Assembly: GCF_013409935.1 (NCBI RefSeq)
Contig: NZ_JACCCO010000003.1
Coordinates: forward strand, 62,001 to 126,000
DNA from: Streptosporangium sandarakinum
GTDB lineage: Bacteria; Actinomycetota; Actinomycetes; Streptosporangiales; Streptosporangiaceae
DNA length: 64,000 bases
Reading direction: 5' to 3'
Positions 44,659 through 55,473 of this stretch are shown here, piece by piece. The notes below the pieces were generated by a model, which was not told the origin of the DNA, ran no database searches, and saw only the letters and a list, made by a program, of their open reading frames with translations. Every line of letters starts with the position of its first letter. Within the stretch, counting starts at the first letter, position 1. Both the position numbers and the translations under genes were made by a program.

Positions 44659-45030
44659 ATGGCGGTAGCGCGGATGCGATCGGTGGTCATCGACTGCCCC
44701 GACCCGAAGGGTCTCGCCGACTTCTACGGCGCGCTTCTGGACTGGAAGATCACCAATGTGGAGGACGACTGGGTGACGCTCACCGACGGGGAGTCGGGCG
44801 CGCGCCTCTGCTTCCAGCTGGCTCCCGACCACCGGCCGCCCAGCTGGCCCGATTCCGAGCTTCCCCAGCAGTTCCACCTGGACCTGGCCGTGGACGACCT
44901 GGACGAGGCCGAGGCCAGGACGCTCGCGCTGGGCGCGGTCAAGCACTCCCACCGGCCCGACGCCGAGGACGACGACTTCCGGGTGTTCCTCGATCCCGCC
45001 GGGCACCCCTTCTGTCTCTGCCTGGTCTGA
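44659..45030 (+). CDS. VOC (glyoxalase/bleomycin-resistance) family protein
   Basis: 123 residues from ATG 44659 after CAGGAGAG. The vicinal-oxygen-chelate fold shows as MRSVVIDCPDPKGLADFYGALLDWKI, HLDLAVDDLDEAEARTLALG and FRVFLDPAGHPFCLCL. Metal ligand positions (His/Glu) are partly visible. Substrate unknown; members resist drugs or degrade small aldehydes. It converges on parC. Confidence 0.88.
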   Translation: MAVARMRSVVIDCPDPKGLADFYGALLDWKITNVEDDWVTLTDGESGARLCFQLAPDHRPPSWPDSELPQQFHLDLAVDDLDEAEARTLALGAVKHSHRPDAEDDDFRVFLDPAGHPFCLCLV

Positions 45031-45134
45031 CGCCGCCGTCCGCCCTCCCGCCCGGCGCGGTCGCGCCGCGGGGACCGGCCGGGCCGTGACGCCCGCCGTA
45101 CGCCCCGCCGACGACCGCGGCGGCACCTACGGCG

Positions 45135-45166
45135 GAGCCCTCCTCCCCGGCCGGGAAGGAGGGCTC
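45135..45166. terminator. Bidirectional hairpin between the VOC gene and parC
   Basis: GAGCCCTCCT (45135-45144) pairs with AGGAGGGCTC (45157-45166) and continues, after one mismatch, into CCCGG/CCGGG. Confidence 0.75.
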
Positions 45167-45249
45167 TACGCGGCATCGGCGCCCCGGACCGGCACGGGCA
45201 CGGAGCCCCGGTCCCGCGCCCGGCCGTACGGTGGCCTCCGGGCGGGCGG

Positions 45250-47787
45250 TCAGTCCCGCGCGGGCGTCGGCGCGGGGACCTGCCCGGCGCCGGGGGTCCC
45301 GCCCGGCGGGTCGTCCGGCGTGTCGTCCGGCGCGCCGGACGTGGGGCCGAGCGGACCGCCCACGGCCGCCACCGTGTGGGTGAGTCGCAGCCCCGAGCCG
45401 TCGCGGCGGCCCAGCTCCTCGGGCAGCGGGACGGGCTTGCCGACGGCCGAGGCCGCGCGGACCGGCGCCGGGCCCGCCCAGGCGAGCAGCAGCACGTCCT
45501 CGCCCTTCAGGAAGCGCTGCGCCCGGACGCCTCCGGTGGCGCGGCCCTTGGTCGGGTATTCGGCGTAGTCGGAGATCTTGGCGCCGCCGACCTGGGTGCC
45601 GGGCAGGGCGGTCGAGGACCCCGCGATCGTCACCACCCTGGACTCGCGCGTGGGATCGACCACGCCGAACCAGATCACCGAGGCGCCGCCGTCCAGCCGG
45701 ATGCCCGCCATGCCGCCGGCCGGTCGGCCCTGCGGGCGGACGCTGGTCGCCGGGTAGCGCAGCAGCTGCGCGTCGGAGGTGATGAACACCAGGTCGTGAT
45801 CCTCGGAGGTCAGCTCCGCGGCGCCCACCACCCGGTCGCCCTCCTTGAGCCCGATCACCTCGAACTCGTCGCGGTTGGCCGGATAGTCGGGGACGACCCG
45901 CTTGACCACTCCCTGTACGGTGCCCAGCGCCAGGCCGGGGCCGTCGGGGTCGAGCGAGCCGATGCCGACGACCGTCTCCCCGGGGGAGAGGCTGACGTAC
46001 TCCGAAACCGGGTGGCCGCCGGACAGCGAGGGCGGGTCGGCCGTCGGGGGCAGCGTCGGCAGGTCGACGACCTGGACGCGGATCATCCGGCCCTCGCTGG
46101 TGACCGCTCCGATCTCGCCCCTGACCGTGCTGCGCACCACCGACACCAGCACGTCGTGCGCCGACCGCTCGCCGCCGGCCGGCAGCGGGGAGGCGTCGGT
46201 CGTGCGGGCCAGCAGGCCGGTGGAGGAGAACAGGACCAGGCACGGGTCGTCGGCGACCTCCAGGGTCACCGCGGCGCTCCTGGTGACGCCGGAGGACTCC
46301 AGCAGGACCGTGCGGCGCGGCGTGCCGAAGGTCTTGGCGACCTGGGCCAGCTCGTCGGAGACGACCTTGCGCAGCCGGGTGTCGGAGGACAGGATCTCGG
46401 TCAGCTCGGCGATCTCCGCCTGCAGCGTCTCCTTCTCCCGGTCGAGCTCCAGCTTGTCGTAGCGGGTCAGCCGGCGCAGCGGGGTGTCGAGGATGTAGGC
46501 GGCCTGGATCTCCGACAGGTCGAAGATCTCCATCAGCCGGGTGCGGGCCTGGGCCGAGTCGTCGGAGGCGCGGATGACCTGGATGACCTCGTCGATGTTG
46601 AGCAGCGCGACGATGAGGCCGTCGACGAGGTGCAGGCGCTCCTCGCGCTTGCGGCGGCGGTGGGCCGAGCGGCGGCGGACCACGTCGAGGCGGTGGTCGA
46701 CGTACACCTGGAGCAGCTCGCGCAGGCCCAGCGTACGCGGCTGGCCGTCGACCAGCGCCACGTTGTTGATGCCGAAGCTCTCCTCCATCGGGGTGAGGCG
46801 GTAGAGCTCCTCCAGCACGGCCTCGGGGATGAAGCCGTTCTTGATCTCGATGATCAGCCTCAGGCCCTTGTGGCGGTCGCTGAGGTCCTTTAGGTCGGAG
46901 ATGCCCTGGAGCTTCTTGGCCGTCACCAGCTCCCGGATCTTGGTGACGACCCGCTCGGGACCGACGTTGAACGGCAGCTCGGTGACGACGATGCCCTTGC
47001 GGCGGGGGCTGACCTGCTCGACGACGCACTTGGCGCGCATCCGGAAGGTGCCGCGCCCGCGGGCGTAGGCGTCGCGGATGCCGTCCAGGCCGATGATGAT
47101 GCCGCCGGTCGGCAGGTCGGGGCCCGGGACGAACCGCATCAGGTCGTCGAGCGTGGCGTCCGGCTTCTTGATCAGGTGCCGGGCGGCGGCGACGACCTCG
47201 ACGAGGTTGTGCGGCGCCATGTTGGTCGCCATTCCGACCGCGATGCCGGTGGCGCCGTTGACCAGGAGGTTGGGGAACGCCGACGGCATGACCGTGGGCT
47301 CGGTCTCCTGGCCGTCGTAGTTGGGCTTGAAGTCGACGGTGTCCTCGTCGATCGACTGCACCATGGCCATGGCCGCGGAGGCCAGGCGGGCCTCGGTGTA
47401 GCGCATCGCGGCGGGCAGGTCGTCGGGGGAGCCGAAGTTGCCGTGCCCGTCGATCAACGGCAGCCGCATGGAGAACGGCTGCGCCATGCGGACCAGCGCG
47501 TCGTAGATGGCCGTGTCGCCGTGCGGGTGCAGCTTGCCCATCACGTCGCCGACGACCCGCGACGACTTGACGTGTCCCCGGTCGGGCCGCAGGCCCATCT
47601 CGCTCATCGAGTAGAGGATGCGCCGCTGGACGGGCTTGAGGCCGTCCCTGGCGTCCGGCAGCGCGCGCTGGTAGATGACCGAGTACGCGTATTCGAGGAA
47701 GCTGGTGCGCATCTCGGCGGACACGTCGATGTCGACGATCCGCTCCTCGAAATCCTCAGTCGGGGGTGTGGTCGTCCGTCGGGCCAT
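45250..47787 (-). CDS. parC: DNA topoisomerase IV subunit A (ParC)
   Basis: 845 residues from ATG 47787 (GAGGAGAA upstream). Catalytic Tyr130 ([10 protein letters not shown]) forms the DNA link. The quinolone-determining stretch [13 protein letters not shown] has Thr92 where E. coli GyrA has Ser83, and Asp96 at the GyrA Asp87 position. The C-terminal beta-pinwheel includes [16 protein letters not shown] and lacks a canonical GyrA box (QRRGGKG), consistent with decatenase rather than gyrase. A Pro/Asp/Gly tail ends it. It converges on parE across small genes. Confidence 0.94.
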   Translation of the reverse strand: MARRTTTPPTEDFEERIVDIDVSAEMRTSFLEYAYSVIYQRALPDARDGLKPVQRRILYSMSEMGLRPDRGHVKSSRVVGDVMGKLHPHGDTAIYDALVRMAQPFSMRLPLIDGHGNFGSPDDLPAAMRYTEARLASAAMAMVQSIDEDTVDFKPNYDGQETEPTVMPSAFPNLLVNGATGIAVGMATNMAPHNLVEVVAAARHLIKKPDATLDDLMRFVPGPDLPTGGIIIGLDGIRDAYARGRGTFRMRAKCVVEQVSPRRKGIVVTELPFNVGPERVVTKIRELVTAKKLQGISDLKDLSDRHKGLRLIIEIKNGFIPEAVLEELYRLTPMEESFGINNVALVDGQPRTLGLRELLQVYVDHRLDVVRRRSAHRRRKREERLHLVDGLIVALLNIDEVIQVIRASDDSAQARTRLMEIFDLSEIQAAYILDTPLRRLTRYDKLELDREKETLQAEIAELTEILSSDTRLRKVVSDELAQVAKTFGTPRRTVLLESSGVTRSAAVTLEVADDPCLVLFSSTGLLARTTDASPLPAGGERSAHDVLVSVVRSTVRGEIGAVTSEGRMIRVQVVDLPTLPPTADPPSLSGGHPVSEYVSLSPGETVVGIGSLDPDGPGLALGTVQGVVKRVVPDYPANRDEFEVIGLKEGDRVVGAAELTSEDHDLVFITSDAQLLRYPATSVRPQGRPAGGMAGIRLDGGASVIWFGVVDPTRESRVVTIAGSSTALPGTQVGGAKISDYAEYPTKGRATGGVRAQRFLKGEDVLLLAWAGPAPVRAASAVGKPVPLPEELGRRDGSGLRLTHTVAAVGGPLGPTSGAPDDTPDDPPGGTPGAGQVPAPTPARD

Positions 47788-48125
47788 CAGATTCTCCTCG
47801 CGCGGGCACCTCGGCCCGGGGGCCGAGAGGGAAGCGCGTCCTCCTTGTCGTCTTCCTCGTCTTCGTGGTGTCACAACCGCCGGCCCCGGCGCGCCCGGGA
47901 AGGGCTCGGGCGGTGCGCGGGGCGTGTGCGGACGGCGCCGGCGGCCGTTCCGCGTCTCGTTACCATACTCACGCCCGGTGACACTTCCGGACGCCCGTGC
48001 GCGCCGCCGGGCGCGGCGGGCGCGCCGGTCGCGGCCGGGAACATCCGGGAGCGGCCCCGGCGCCCCGTCCGCGGTCCGGAGCGCCCCGTGGGCCCGCCCC
48101 GCGTCCGGGGGAGCGGGCAGGCGTC
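47788..48125. other. 338-bp gap upstream of parC
   Basis: No gene seen. On the minus strand TATGGT (47967-47962) could be a -10 for parC with a long leader; the rest is GC-rich filler reaching the end of the GNAT gene. Confidence 0.4.
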
Positions 48126-48731
48126 CTATCCGTGCTCCGGGGCGGCCTCCGAGCCTCCGTACGGCCGCGCCCCCGCCCCCGGCCACGCGCCGGCCGGTGG
48201 GCCGTCGTAGGCGTCGTCCGGGACGTTGACCTTCGTGTCGTAGACCCGGAATCCCCGCGCCCGGTAGTTGGGCAGCGCGGCGGAGCCGTCGAGGGAGCAG
48301 GTGTGCAGCCACACCCGCCGGGTCGGCGCGAGGCTCGGCCTGCGGTCGGCGATGTCCCAGGCGCGGGCCGTGCCGGTCTCCAGCAGGCGCCCGCCGGCGC
48401 CCCTGCCGATCGCCCACGGCAGCAGGCCGAAGGAGGTGATCTCCACCGCCCCGTCGTCGCAGGGCAGGAGCTCGACGTAGCCCGCCGGGGTGCCGCGGTG
48501 GTAGGCCACCCAGGTCTCCACTCCGCCCGCCAGCCAGTCGGCCCACTGCTGCCAGGTCCACGGGAGCCGCTCGCTCCAGTGCCAGTCGCCGCCCACCGCC
48601 GTGTACAGGAACCGGCTGAACTCGGGGGAGGGCACCTCGGCGAGTGCGATGTCGAGCCCGATCGCCGGAGGCCGGGCCGCGATCAGGTCGGAGGGGGAGG
48701 TCTGTTCGAGGTACCAGGTGGTCACGTCCAT
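48126..48731 (-). CDS. GNAT family N-acetyltransferase
   Basis: 201 residues from ATG 48731. The acetyltransferase core is recognisable: [41 protein letters not shown] (the acetyl-CoA loop with GRGAGG) and [17 protein letters not shown] conserved N-terminal block [15 protein letters not shown] occurs in a recurrent actinobacterial subfamily. The substrate is unknown. The tail (about 178-201) is Gly/Pro-rich. It is divergent from the RecQ-type helicase. Confidence 0.85.
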   Translation of the reverse strand: MDVTTWYLEQTSPSDLIAARPPAIGLDIALAEVPSPEFSRFLYTAVGGDWHWSERLPWTWQQWADWLAGGVETWVAYHRGTPAGYVELLPCDDGAVEITSFGLLPWAIGRGAGGRLLETGTARAWDIADRRPSLAPTRRVWLHTCSLDGSAALPNYRARGFRVYDTKVNVPDDAYDGPPAGAWPGAGARPYGGSEAAPEHG

Positions 48732-48839
48732 GATGCCTGAATCCAACCACGCCGCGGGGGTCGCCGGTCCGCCGCCGGATGAACCCGGGAGATCCCGGTG
48801 ATGCGGAAAACAGTCCGCCGGAACTGGTAGCAATGAGCC

Positions 48840-50924
48840 GTGAGCGAAGAGCAGATGCTGCGCGAAGAGGCCGAGGAACGGCTGCGGGCGCTGGCCGGTG
48901 AGCACGCCCGGCTGCGCGAGGACCAGTGGTCGGCCATAAAGGCGCTGGTGATGGACCGCGGCCGGGCGCTCGTGGTGCAGCGCACCGGCTGGGGCAAGTC
49001 GGCGGTCTACTTCGTCGCCACCGCCCTGCTGCGCGAGCTGGGCGAGGGGCCGACCGTCATCGTCTCGCCGCTGCTGGCCCTGATGCGCAACCAGATCGCC
49101 GCCGCCGAGCGCGCCGGGATCCACGCCGTCACCGTCAACTCCGCCAACCCCGAGGAGTGGGAGCAGGTCTACGGCCAGGTCGCCGAGGGCATGGTCGACG
49201 TGCTGCTGGTCAGCCCCGAGCGGCTCAACAACCCCGAGTTCCGCGACCAGGTCCTGCCCGAGCTGGCCGAGAGCGCGGGCCTGGTCGTGGTGGACGAGGC
49301 GCACTGCATCTCCGACTGGGGCCACGACTTCCGCCCCGACTACCGCAGGCTGCGCACGCTGTTCGAGGGGCTGCCGGAGGGCGTGCCGGTCCTGGCCACC
49401 ACCGCCACCGCCAACGCACGCGTCACCCGCGACGTCGCCGAGCAGCTCGGCGAGGACACCCTCGTCCTGCGCGGCCCGCTGGAGCGCGAGAGCCTCCACC
49501 TGAGCGTCGTACGGCTGCGCGGCGCCGAGGAGCGCCTGGCCTGGCTCGCGCAGACGCTGCACGAGCTGCCGGGCTCGGGCATCGTCTACACCCTCACCGT
49601 GGCCGCGGCCCAGGAGATCGCCGCCTACCTCCGCGGGCAGGGCCACGAGGTGATCGCCTACTCCGGGCAGACCGAGCAGGCCGAGCGGCTGGCCGCCGAG
49701 CAGGCCCTGCTGGACAACAAGGTCAAGGCGCTGGTCGCCACCTCCGCGCTCGGCATGGGATACGACAAGCCCGACCTCGGCTTCGTCGTCCACGTCGGAG
49801 CGCCCCAGTCGCCCGTCGCCTACTACCAGCAGGTCGGCCGGGCCGGCCGCGGGGTCGAGCGGGCCGAGGTGATCCTGCTGCCCGGCCCCGAGGACCGCGA
49901 GATCTGGGCCTACTTCGCCTCCCTGGCGTTCCCCCCGGAGCCGGTCGTGCGGGCCGTGCTGGCGGCCCTGGAGGAGGGCGGCGTGCTGTCCACGGCCGCG
50001 CTGGAGAACCGCGTCGACCTCAGCCGCAGCCGCCTGGAGACCATGCTCAAGGTCCTCGACGTGGACGGTGCGGTGCGCCGGGTCAGGGGCGGCTGGGAGG
50101 CCACCGGCGAGCCGTGGCACTACGACGCCGACCGCTACGCCCGGGTGGCCGCGGCCCGCGAGGCCGAGCAGAAGGCCATGCTCGAATACCTCGGCACCAC
50201 CGAGTGCCGCGAGGTGTTCCTGCGCCGCTGCCTGGACGACGACACCGCCGTGCCCTGCGGCCGTTGTGACAACTGCACCGGCGCGCACCGCTCGCCCGAG
50301 GTGGCCGCGGAGGAGGTGGAGCGGGCGGCGGCGACCCTGCACCGGCCCGGCGTGGAGATCGAGCCGCGCAGGCAGTGGCCGACCGGGCTGGCCGACCTCA
50401 AGGGCCGGATCAAGCCGGAGCTGGGCGCCGGGACCGGCCGGGCGCTGGGCCGGCTGACCGACATCGGCTGGGGCAACCGCCTGCGCGGCATGCTGGCCGA
50501 GAACGCCCCCGACGGCCCGGTGCCCGACGACGTCTTCGCCGCGGTGGTGAAGGTGCTGTCGTCGTGGGAGTGGGCCGAGCGGCCGACGGCGGTGGTCGCG
50601 ATGCCCTCGGCGAGCAGGCCGCTGCTCGTCCGCAGCCTGGCCGAGCGGCTGGCCCAGGTCGGCAGGCTGTCCTTCCTGGGCGAGCTGGGCTACCGCTCCG
50701 GCCCGCCGGGACGCCAGTTCAACAGCGCCCAGCGGGTCCAGGCGGTCCGCGCCACCCTGGCCATGCCCTCGGCGCTCGGCGCGGCCGTGGCCCAGGCGGG
50801 CGGCCCGGTCCTGCTGGTCGACGACCGCGTCGACACGGGCTGGAGCATGACCCTCGGCGCCGCGATGATCCGCCACGCCGGGGCCCCGGCCGTGCTGCCG
50901 CTGGCCCTCGCCGTGACGAGCTGA
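48840..50924 (+). CDS. RecQ-family DNA helicase with C-terminal phosphoribosyltransferase-like domain
   Basis: 694 residues from GTG 48840. Helicase motifs: Walker [11 protein letters not shown] (Lys53), DEAH at 152-155, motif III ATTATAN, motif [12 protein letters not shown] zinc site CREVFLRRC ... CGRCDNC (about 456-480) and a RecQ-like winged region follow. The last about 190 residues end in a PRPP-binding-type motif [14 protein letters not shown] (Asp661, Asp662), as in ComF-like transferases. The helicase should unwind recombination intermediates; the role of the transferase-like tail is unknown. Confidence 0.88.
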   Translation: MSEEQMLREEAEERLRALAGEHARLREDQWSAIKALVMDRGRALVVQRTGWGKSAVYFVATALLRELGEGPTVIVSPLLALMRNQIAAAERAGIHAVTVNSANPEEWEQVYGQVAEGMVDVLLVSPERLNNPEFRDQVLPELAESAGLVVVDEAHCISDWGHDFRPDYRRLRTLFEGLPEGVPVLATTATANARVTRDVAEQLGEDTLVLRGPLERESLHLSVVRLRGAEERLAWLAQTLHELPGSGIVYTLTVAAAQEIAAYLRGQGHEVIAYSGQTEQAERLAAEQALLDNKVKALVATSALGMGYDKPDLGFVVHVGAPQSPVAYYQQVGRAGRGVERAEVILLPGPEDREIWAYFASLAFPPEPVVRAVLAALEEGGVLSTAALENRVDLSRSRLETMLKVLDVDGAVRRVRGGWEATGEPWHYDADRYARVAAAREAEQKAMLEYLGTTECREVFLRRCLDDDTAVPCGRCDNCTGAHRSPEVAAEEVERAAATLHRPGVEIEPRRQWPTGLADLKGRIKPELGAGTGRALGRLTDIGWGNRLRGMLAENAPDGPVPDDVFAAVVKVLSSWEWAERPTAVVAMPSASRPLLVRSLAERLAQVGRLSFLGELGYRSGPPGRQFNSAQRVQAVRATLAMPSALGAAVAQAGGPVLLVDDRVDTGWSMTLGAAMIRHAGAPAVLPLALAVTS

Positions 50925-50944
50925 CCCCGTCCGCGGCCGGCCCA

Positions 50945-50986
50945 CGGGTACGGCGGAGCCGGCCGCGGCAGGCTCCGCCGTACCCG
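50945..50986. terminator. Bidirectional hairpin between the RecQ-type and PfkB genes
   Basis: A perfect 16-bp stem (50945-50960 with 50971-50986) with a 10-nt loop, in a convergent gap. Confidence 0.75.
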
Positions 50987-51046
50987 GCCACCGGGCCACC
51001 GGGCCGGCCGTACGAGCCGGTCGCGGGGCGGGACGTGCGGGAGAGG

Positions 51047-51940
51047 TCAGAGGCGGGGGCGGGCGCCGAGGTGTGAGATCGCCTTGGCGGCCAGCCGGCA
51101 GCCGGCGGCGAGTGCCTCCGCCGGGGGCTTCTTGTCCAGCCAGGAGGGCAGGAACCCGGCGACGAAGGCGTCGCCGGCGCCGGTGCCGTCCACCACGCGG
51201 TCCACCGCCTCGGCCGGGCACCTCACCGGCTCACCGCGGCCGTTGGCGTACCACAGGGCGCCCTCGTCGGCGAGCTTGACGACGACCTGGGGGAACCACG
51301 CGGTGAGCACCTTGGCCGCCGCGGCGGGGTCGTCGCGGCCGGTCAGCACCTTGGCCTGGTCGGCGTTGGCGAACAGCAGCTTGGCGTCCTCGGTCCACTC
51401 CAGGAACGGCTCGGCGCCCGTCCGCTCCAGGGGCGCGGAGGAGGAGCAGTCGACCGAGACGGTCATCCCGGCGCGGCCGGCCAGCTTCAGGGCGGCGAGC
51501 CCCGCCTCGCGGGAGCCCTCGTTGATCAGGGTGTAGCCCGACAGGTGCAGGTGGCCGCCCTGGACGAACAGGTCGCGCGGCAGGTCCTCGGGCGACAGGG
51601 CGGCGTTGGCCCCGGGGTCGGACAGCATGGTGCGCTCACCCTTGTGGGTGATGAGCACCACGCACGTGCCGGTCGGCCGCTCGGGGTCCATGACCAGGCG
51701 GGCGTCGACGCCGTAGCCCATCAACTCCATGTCGCGGTTGCGGCCGGTGATGTCGGCCCCCCGGCGCCCGATGAAGGCGACCTCGGCGCCCTCGACGGCG
51801 AGCCAGGAGGAGATGTTGGCGCCCGAGCCGCCGCCGTGCATGGTGACGATCGCCGGTGTGTCGCTGGCGCGGGCCAGCGGGTAGCGAGCCCGCGCGACGG
51901 CGTCGGTCATGAGATCGCCCACCACGACCACCCGCGTCAT
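51047..51940 (-). CDS. PfkB/ribokinase family sugar kinase
   Basis: 297 residues from ATG 51940 (AAGGTGGTGA upstream). The N-terminal GGGSGANISSWLAVEGAEVAFIGRRG and C-terminal DGTGAGDAFVAGFLPSWL (catalytic Asp in GAGD) are the two PfkB signatures. It phosphorylates a sugar or nucleoside; specificity cannot be told. It is divergent from the GNAT/ACS fusion gene. Confidence 0.92.
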   Translation of the reverse strand: MTRVVVVGDLMTDAVARARYPLARASDTPAIVTMHGGGSGANISSWLAVEGAEVAFIGRRGADITGRNRDMELMGYGVDARLVMDPERPTGTCVVLITHKGERTMLSDPGANAALSPEDLPRDLFVQGGHLHLSGYTLINEGSREAGLAALKLAGRAGMTVSVDCSSSAPLERTGAEPFLEWTEDAKLLFANADQAKVLTGRDDPAAAAKVLTAWFPQVVVKLADEGALWYANGRGEPVRCPAEAVDRVVDGTGAGDAFVAGFLPSWLDKKPPAEALAAGCRLAAKAISHLGARPRL

Positions 51941-52115
51941 GATGTCACCACCTTGCTGCCTTCGATACTGAAGTGCCTCTAGCCGCGAAAAACTTAACAG
52001 CTTCCGGACCGCGTATGGGGTCGGGAGCGAAGAGCGGAGCGTAGTCGATGCACAAGCGTTGTGGGAATCCGCCCGGCAGGTCCGGCTTGTGTGATTCACG
52101 TTTACTCTCGGGACT

Positions 52116-54746
52116 GTGGAGGCTGCTCAGTACCCCGCCCACTGGGAGGCGGACGTCGTCCTGTCGGACGGCGGGACCGCCCATGTCCGCCCGATCCATC
52201 CGGCCGACGCCGACCTGCTGCGCGCGTTCTACTCGCGGCTGTCGGAGGAGTCGATCTACTTCCGCTTCTTCGGCCCCAGACCCCGCCTCTCGGACCGGGA
52301 GATCACCTGGTTCACCAACGTCGACTACACCGACCGGGTGGCACTGATCGCCACGATCGGCACGGAGATGGTGGCGGTCATCCGCTACGACCGGATCGAC
52401 CCGGCCGAGGCCGAGGTGGCCTTCCTCGTCGAGGACGCCCACCAGGGCCGCGGAGTCGCCTCGGTGCTGCTGGAGCACCTGGCCGCGACGGCCCGGGAGC
52501 GGGGGATCTCCCGGTTCGTCGCCGACGTGCTGCCGGCCAACCAGAAGATGATGACCGTCCTCAAACAGGCCGGCTACACCGCGCAGAGCCGCTTCGCCGA
52601 CGGCGTGGTCCGGATGACCCTCGACCTCACCCCCACCGAGACCTCCCAGGAGGTGACCGCCGCCCGCGAGCACCGGGCCGAGGCGCGCTCGATCAAGCGG
52701 CTGCTGTCCCCGGGATCGGTGGCCGTCGTCGGCGCCGGCCGCGAACCCGGCGGGGTCGGGCAGACCGTGCTGCGCAACCTGCTCGCCGCCGACTTCACCG
52801 GGCCGGTGTACCCGGTGCACCGTGAGGCCCGGGCGGTCGCCGGGGTGCGGGCCTACCCCAGCGTGACGGCCATCGACGGCGAGGTGGACCTCGCCGTGCT
52901 GGCCGTACCCGCCGAAGGGGTGATCGAGGTGGTCAAGGAGTGCGCGGAGAAGGGCGTGCGCGGGCTGATCGTGGTCTCCTCCGGGTTCGGCGAGACCGGC
53001 CCCGAGGGTCGGGCCAGGCAGGACGAGCTGGTCCGCATCGCCCGCGCGTACGGCCTGCGCGTCGTCGGCCCCAACTGCCTCGGCGTCGCCAACACCGACC
53101 CGGCGGTCCGGCTGAACGCCACGCTCGCCGCGACCGTCCCCGGCCGGGGGCGGGTCGGCTTCTTCAGCCAGTCCGGCGCGCTGGGCACCGCCCTGCTGCA
53201 GCGGGTGGCCCAGCGTGGCATGGGCATCTCCTCCTTCGTGTCGGCGGGCAACCGGGCCGACGTCTCGGGCAACGACCTGCTGCAGTACTGGGAGGAGGAC
53301 CCGGCCACCGACGTGATCCTGCTCTACCTGGAGTCGCTGGGGAACCCCCGCAAGTTCGCCCGCCTCACCCGGCGGATCTCCCGGCGCAAGCCGATCGTGG
53401 TGGTCAAGAGCGGCGGCGCCACCCAGAACGTGCCGACCGGCCACGCCGCGCCGGTGCTCGGTCTGCCCGACACCGCGCTCAGCTCGCTGTTCGAGCAGGC
53501 GGGGGTGATCCGGGTGGACGACCTGGTCCAGCAGTTCGACGTGGCGCAGTTGCTGGCCCACCAGCCGCTGCCGGCCGGGCCCCGGGTGGGCCTGGTCAGC
53601 AACTCCGACGCGATGGCGCTGCTCGCGGCGGACGCCTGCGTGCGGGCCGGGCTGGAGCCCCGGCCGCCGGTCAACCTCGGCGCGGCCGCGGGGGCGGCCG
53701 AGTTCGGCGGGGCCCTCGCGTCGGTGCTGCCGGACGTGGACGCGGTCGTCGTGATCTACATGCCGCCGATCCCCGGCCCGGCCGCCGAGGTCGCCGCCGA
53801 GCTGCTCCGGGTCTCGCGCGACCAGGGCAAGCCGGTGCTGGCCACGTTCGAGGGCCGGACCGGCATGCCGCCGGAGCTGCGGACGGACCCGGTGCCCGGG
53901 TGGGGGTCCATCCCGTCGTACCCGGCGCCGGAGGAGGCGGTCCGCGCGCTGTCCCACGCCGTGCGGTACGCCCGCTGGCGGGAGCGGCCCGCCGGGGTCC
54001 CGGAGGAGCCGGACGGCGTGGACACCGCCGCCGCGCGGCGGCTGGTGCGGGCCGGGCTGCGGGAGGGGGCCGCCGAGACCGACGCCGCCGGGCTGCTCGC
54101 CTGCTACGGGGTACGGGTGTGGCCGGCCGAGCGGGTGGACTCCGCGGAGCACGCCGTGGCGGCGGCGGAGCGGCTGGGCTGGCCGGTGGCGCTCAAGGCC
54201 GCCGACCCCGAGGCGGCCAAGCGCGCCGGGACCGTACGGCTCGGCCTGACCGGCCCCGACGGGGTGCGCGAGGCGTTCGAGGGGCTGTCCCGGCAGCTCG
54301 GCCTGGACGCCGCCCTCGCGGTGCAGCGGATGGTCCCGCAGCCCGCGGTGCCGACGGTGATCGGAGTCGTCGAGGACGCCGCGTTCGGCGCGGTCGTGTC
54401 GTTCGGGCTGGGCGAGGTCACCGCCCGGCTGCTGCGCGACGAGGCGTACGGGCTCGCCCCGCTCAGCAGGGAGGACGCCGCGGCCCTGGTGCGGGTGCCG
54501 CGCACGGCGCCCCTGCTGCTGGGCGGGTACGGCTACCCGCCGGTCGCGGTGGAGGCCCTCACGGACCTGCTGGTCCGGGTCGGGCGGCTGGCCGACGACC
54601 TGCCCGAGGTGGTCAGGCTCGACCTCGACCCGGTGCTGGTGGGGGAGTCGGAGGCGATCGTCCTGGGGGCGCGCGCCGTGCTGCGCGAGCCGCCCGGTCC
54701 ACGGATCGACGGCGGCCCGCGCCGCCTGGGCGGGTTCCCGGCGTGA
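52116..54746 (+). CDS. GNAT / NDP-forming acyl-CoA synthetase fusion (Pat-like lysine acyltransferase)
   Basis: 876 residues from GTG 52116. An N-terminal GNAT domain (about 15-165) has VAFLVEDAHQGRGVASVLLEHL. It is fused to a CoA-binding/ligase region (SVAVVGAGREPGGVGQTVLRN, VVGPNCLGVAN, GFFSQSGALGTALL) and an ATP-grasp-like C-terminal part (ACYGVRVWPAERV, WPVALKAADP). This is the reverse order of E. coli Pat (PatZ) but recurs in actinobacteria, where such proteins acetylate and inactivate acyl-CoA synthetases. The catalytic His of the ligase half is not evident, as expected for a regulatory, non-synthetase half. Confidence 0.88.
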   Translation: MEAAQYPAHWEADVVLSDGGTAHVRPIHPADADLLRAFYSRLSEESIYFRFFGPRPRLSDREITWFTNVDYTDRVALIATIGTEMVAVIRYDRIDPAEAEVAFLVEDAHQGRGVASVLLEHLAATARERGISRFVADVLPANQKMMTVLKQAGYTAQSRFADGVVRMTLDLTPTETSQEVTAAREHRAEARSIKRLLSPGSVAVVGAGREPGGVGQTVLRNLLAADFTGPVYPVHREARAVAGVRAYPSVTAIDGEVDLAVLAVPAEGVIEVVKECAEKGVRGLIVVSSGFGETGPEGRARQDELVRIARAYGLRVVGPNCLGVANTDPAVRLNATLAATVPGRGRVGFFSQSGALGTALLQRVAQRGMGISSFVSAGNRADVSGNDLLQYWEEDPATDVILLYLESLGNPRKFARLTRRISRRKPIVVVKSGGATQNVPTGHAAPVLGLPDTALSSLFEQAGVIRVDDLVQQFDVAQLLAHQPLPAGPRVGLVSNSDAMALLAADACVRAGLEPRPPVNLGAAAGAAEFGGALASVLPDVDAVVVIYMPPIPGPAAEVAAELLRVSRDQGKPVLATFEGRTGMPPELRTDPVPGWGSIPSYPAPEEAVRALSHAVRYARWRERPAGVPEEPDGVDTAAARRLVRAGLREGAAETDAAGLLACYGVRVWPAERVDSAEHAVAAAERLGWPVALKAADPEAAKRAGTVRLGLTGPDGVREAFEGLSRQLGLDAALAVQRMVPQPAVPTVIGVVEDAAFGAVVSFGLGEVTARLLRDEAYGLAPLSREDAAALVRVPRTAPLLLGGYGYPPVAVEALTDLLVRVGRLADDLPEVVRLDLDPVLVGESEAIVLGARAVLREPPGPRIDGGPRRLGGFPA

Positions 54747-54783
54747 GGTGAAAGCGCTGCCCCGGACAGGGCAGGATGGACCC

Positions 54784-55374
54784 ATGAGGGATACCCGACT
54801 CTCGGCATCCGGACTGCGCGACGCCATCGACCGCAGCGGCTACTACCCCGACCTGGTCACCGACGCGGTCGAATCCGCCCTGGGCAAGGAGCCGGTGACG
54901 GCGTACGTGGTGCACCACGAGGCCACCTTCGACCCGGCGATGGAGGTGCGCAGGCACGTCACCGTCCTGGTGCTCTCACCCACCCGGCTGCTCGTCTGCC
55001 ACACCGACGAGCACCCCGCGGTGGAGGGGGTCTCGGCGTCGCACGCCTCCACGACCACCGAGGCGGTGCGTCTCAGCCGGATCCAATCGGTCTCCGTCAC
55101 CCGGGTGGTCCCCGACCCCGCCTCCTACGTGCCGGGCGTGCCGCCCACGGAGGTGACGCTCACCATCGGCTGGGGGGCCATCTCCCACGTCGATCTGGAG
55201 CCCGCCACCTGCGGCGACGAGAACTGCGAGGCCGACCACGGCTACACCGGTGCCGTCACGGCCGACGACCTGTCGCTGCGCGTGAGCGAGGCGGCCGACG
55301 GCCCCGAGGCGGTCACCCACGTGCTGACCTTCGCCAAGGCGCTGTCGGAGGCCACCGCCCGCGCCGCCTCCTAG
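54784..55374 (+). CDS. DUF5998 family protein
   Basis: 196 residues from ATG 54784. Conserved actinobacterial blocks: GYYPDLVTDAVESALGKEPVTAYVVHHEATFD, RRHVTVLVLSPTRLLVCHTDEH and TLTIGWGAISHVDLEPATCG. The fold looks like a beta-rich PH-like domain; no enzymatic motif. Function unknown. Stop-to-start distance from the fusion gene is 37 bp, suggesting co-transcription. Confidence 0.85.
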   Translation: MRDTRLSASGLRDAIDRSGYYPDLVTDAVESALGKEPVTAYVVHHEATFDPAMEVRRHVTVLVLSPTRLLVCHTDEHPAVEGVSASHASTTTEAVRLSRIQSVSVTRVVPDPASYVPGVPPTEVTLTIGWGAISHVDLEPATCGDENCEADHGYTGAVTADDLSLRVSEAADGPEAVTHVLTFAKALSEATARAAS

Positions 55375-55473
55375 CCGTCTCCACGGCCCGGACACGGCGC
55401 GCGTGCCCACCGCCCGCGCCGCCTCGTGGCCGTCCGCCCCGGATCCCGAACTCCTTGCGAAGGTGAGCACCTG

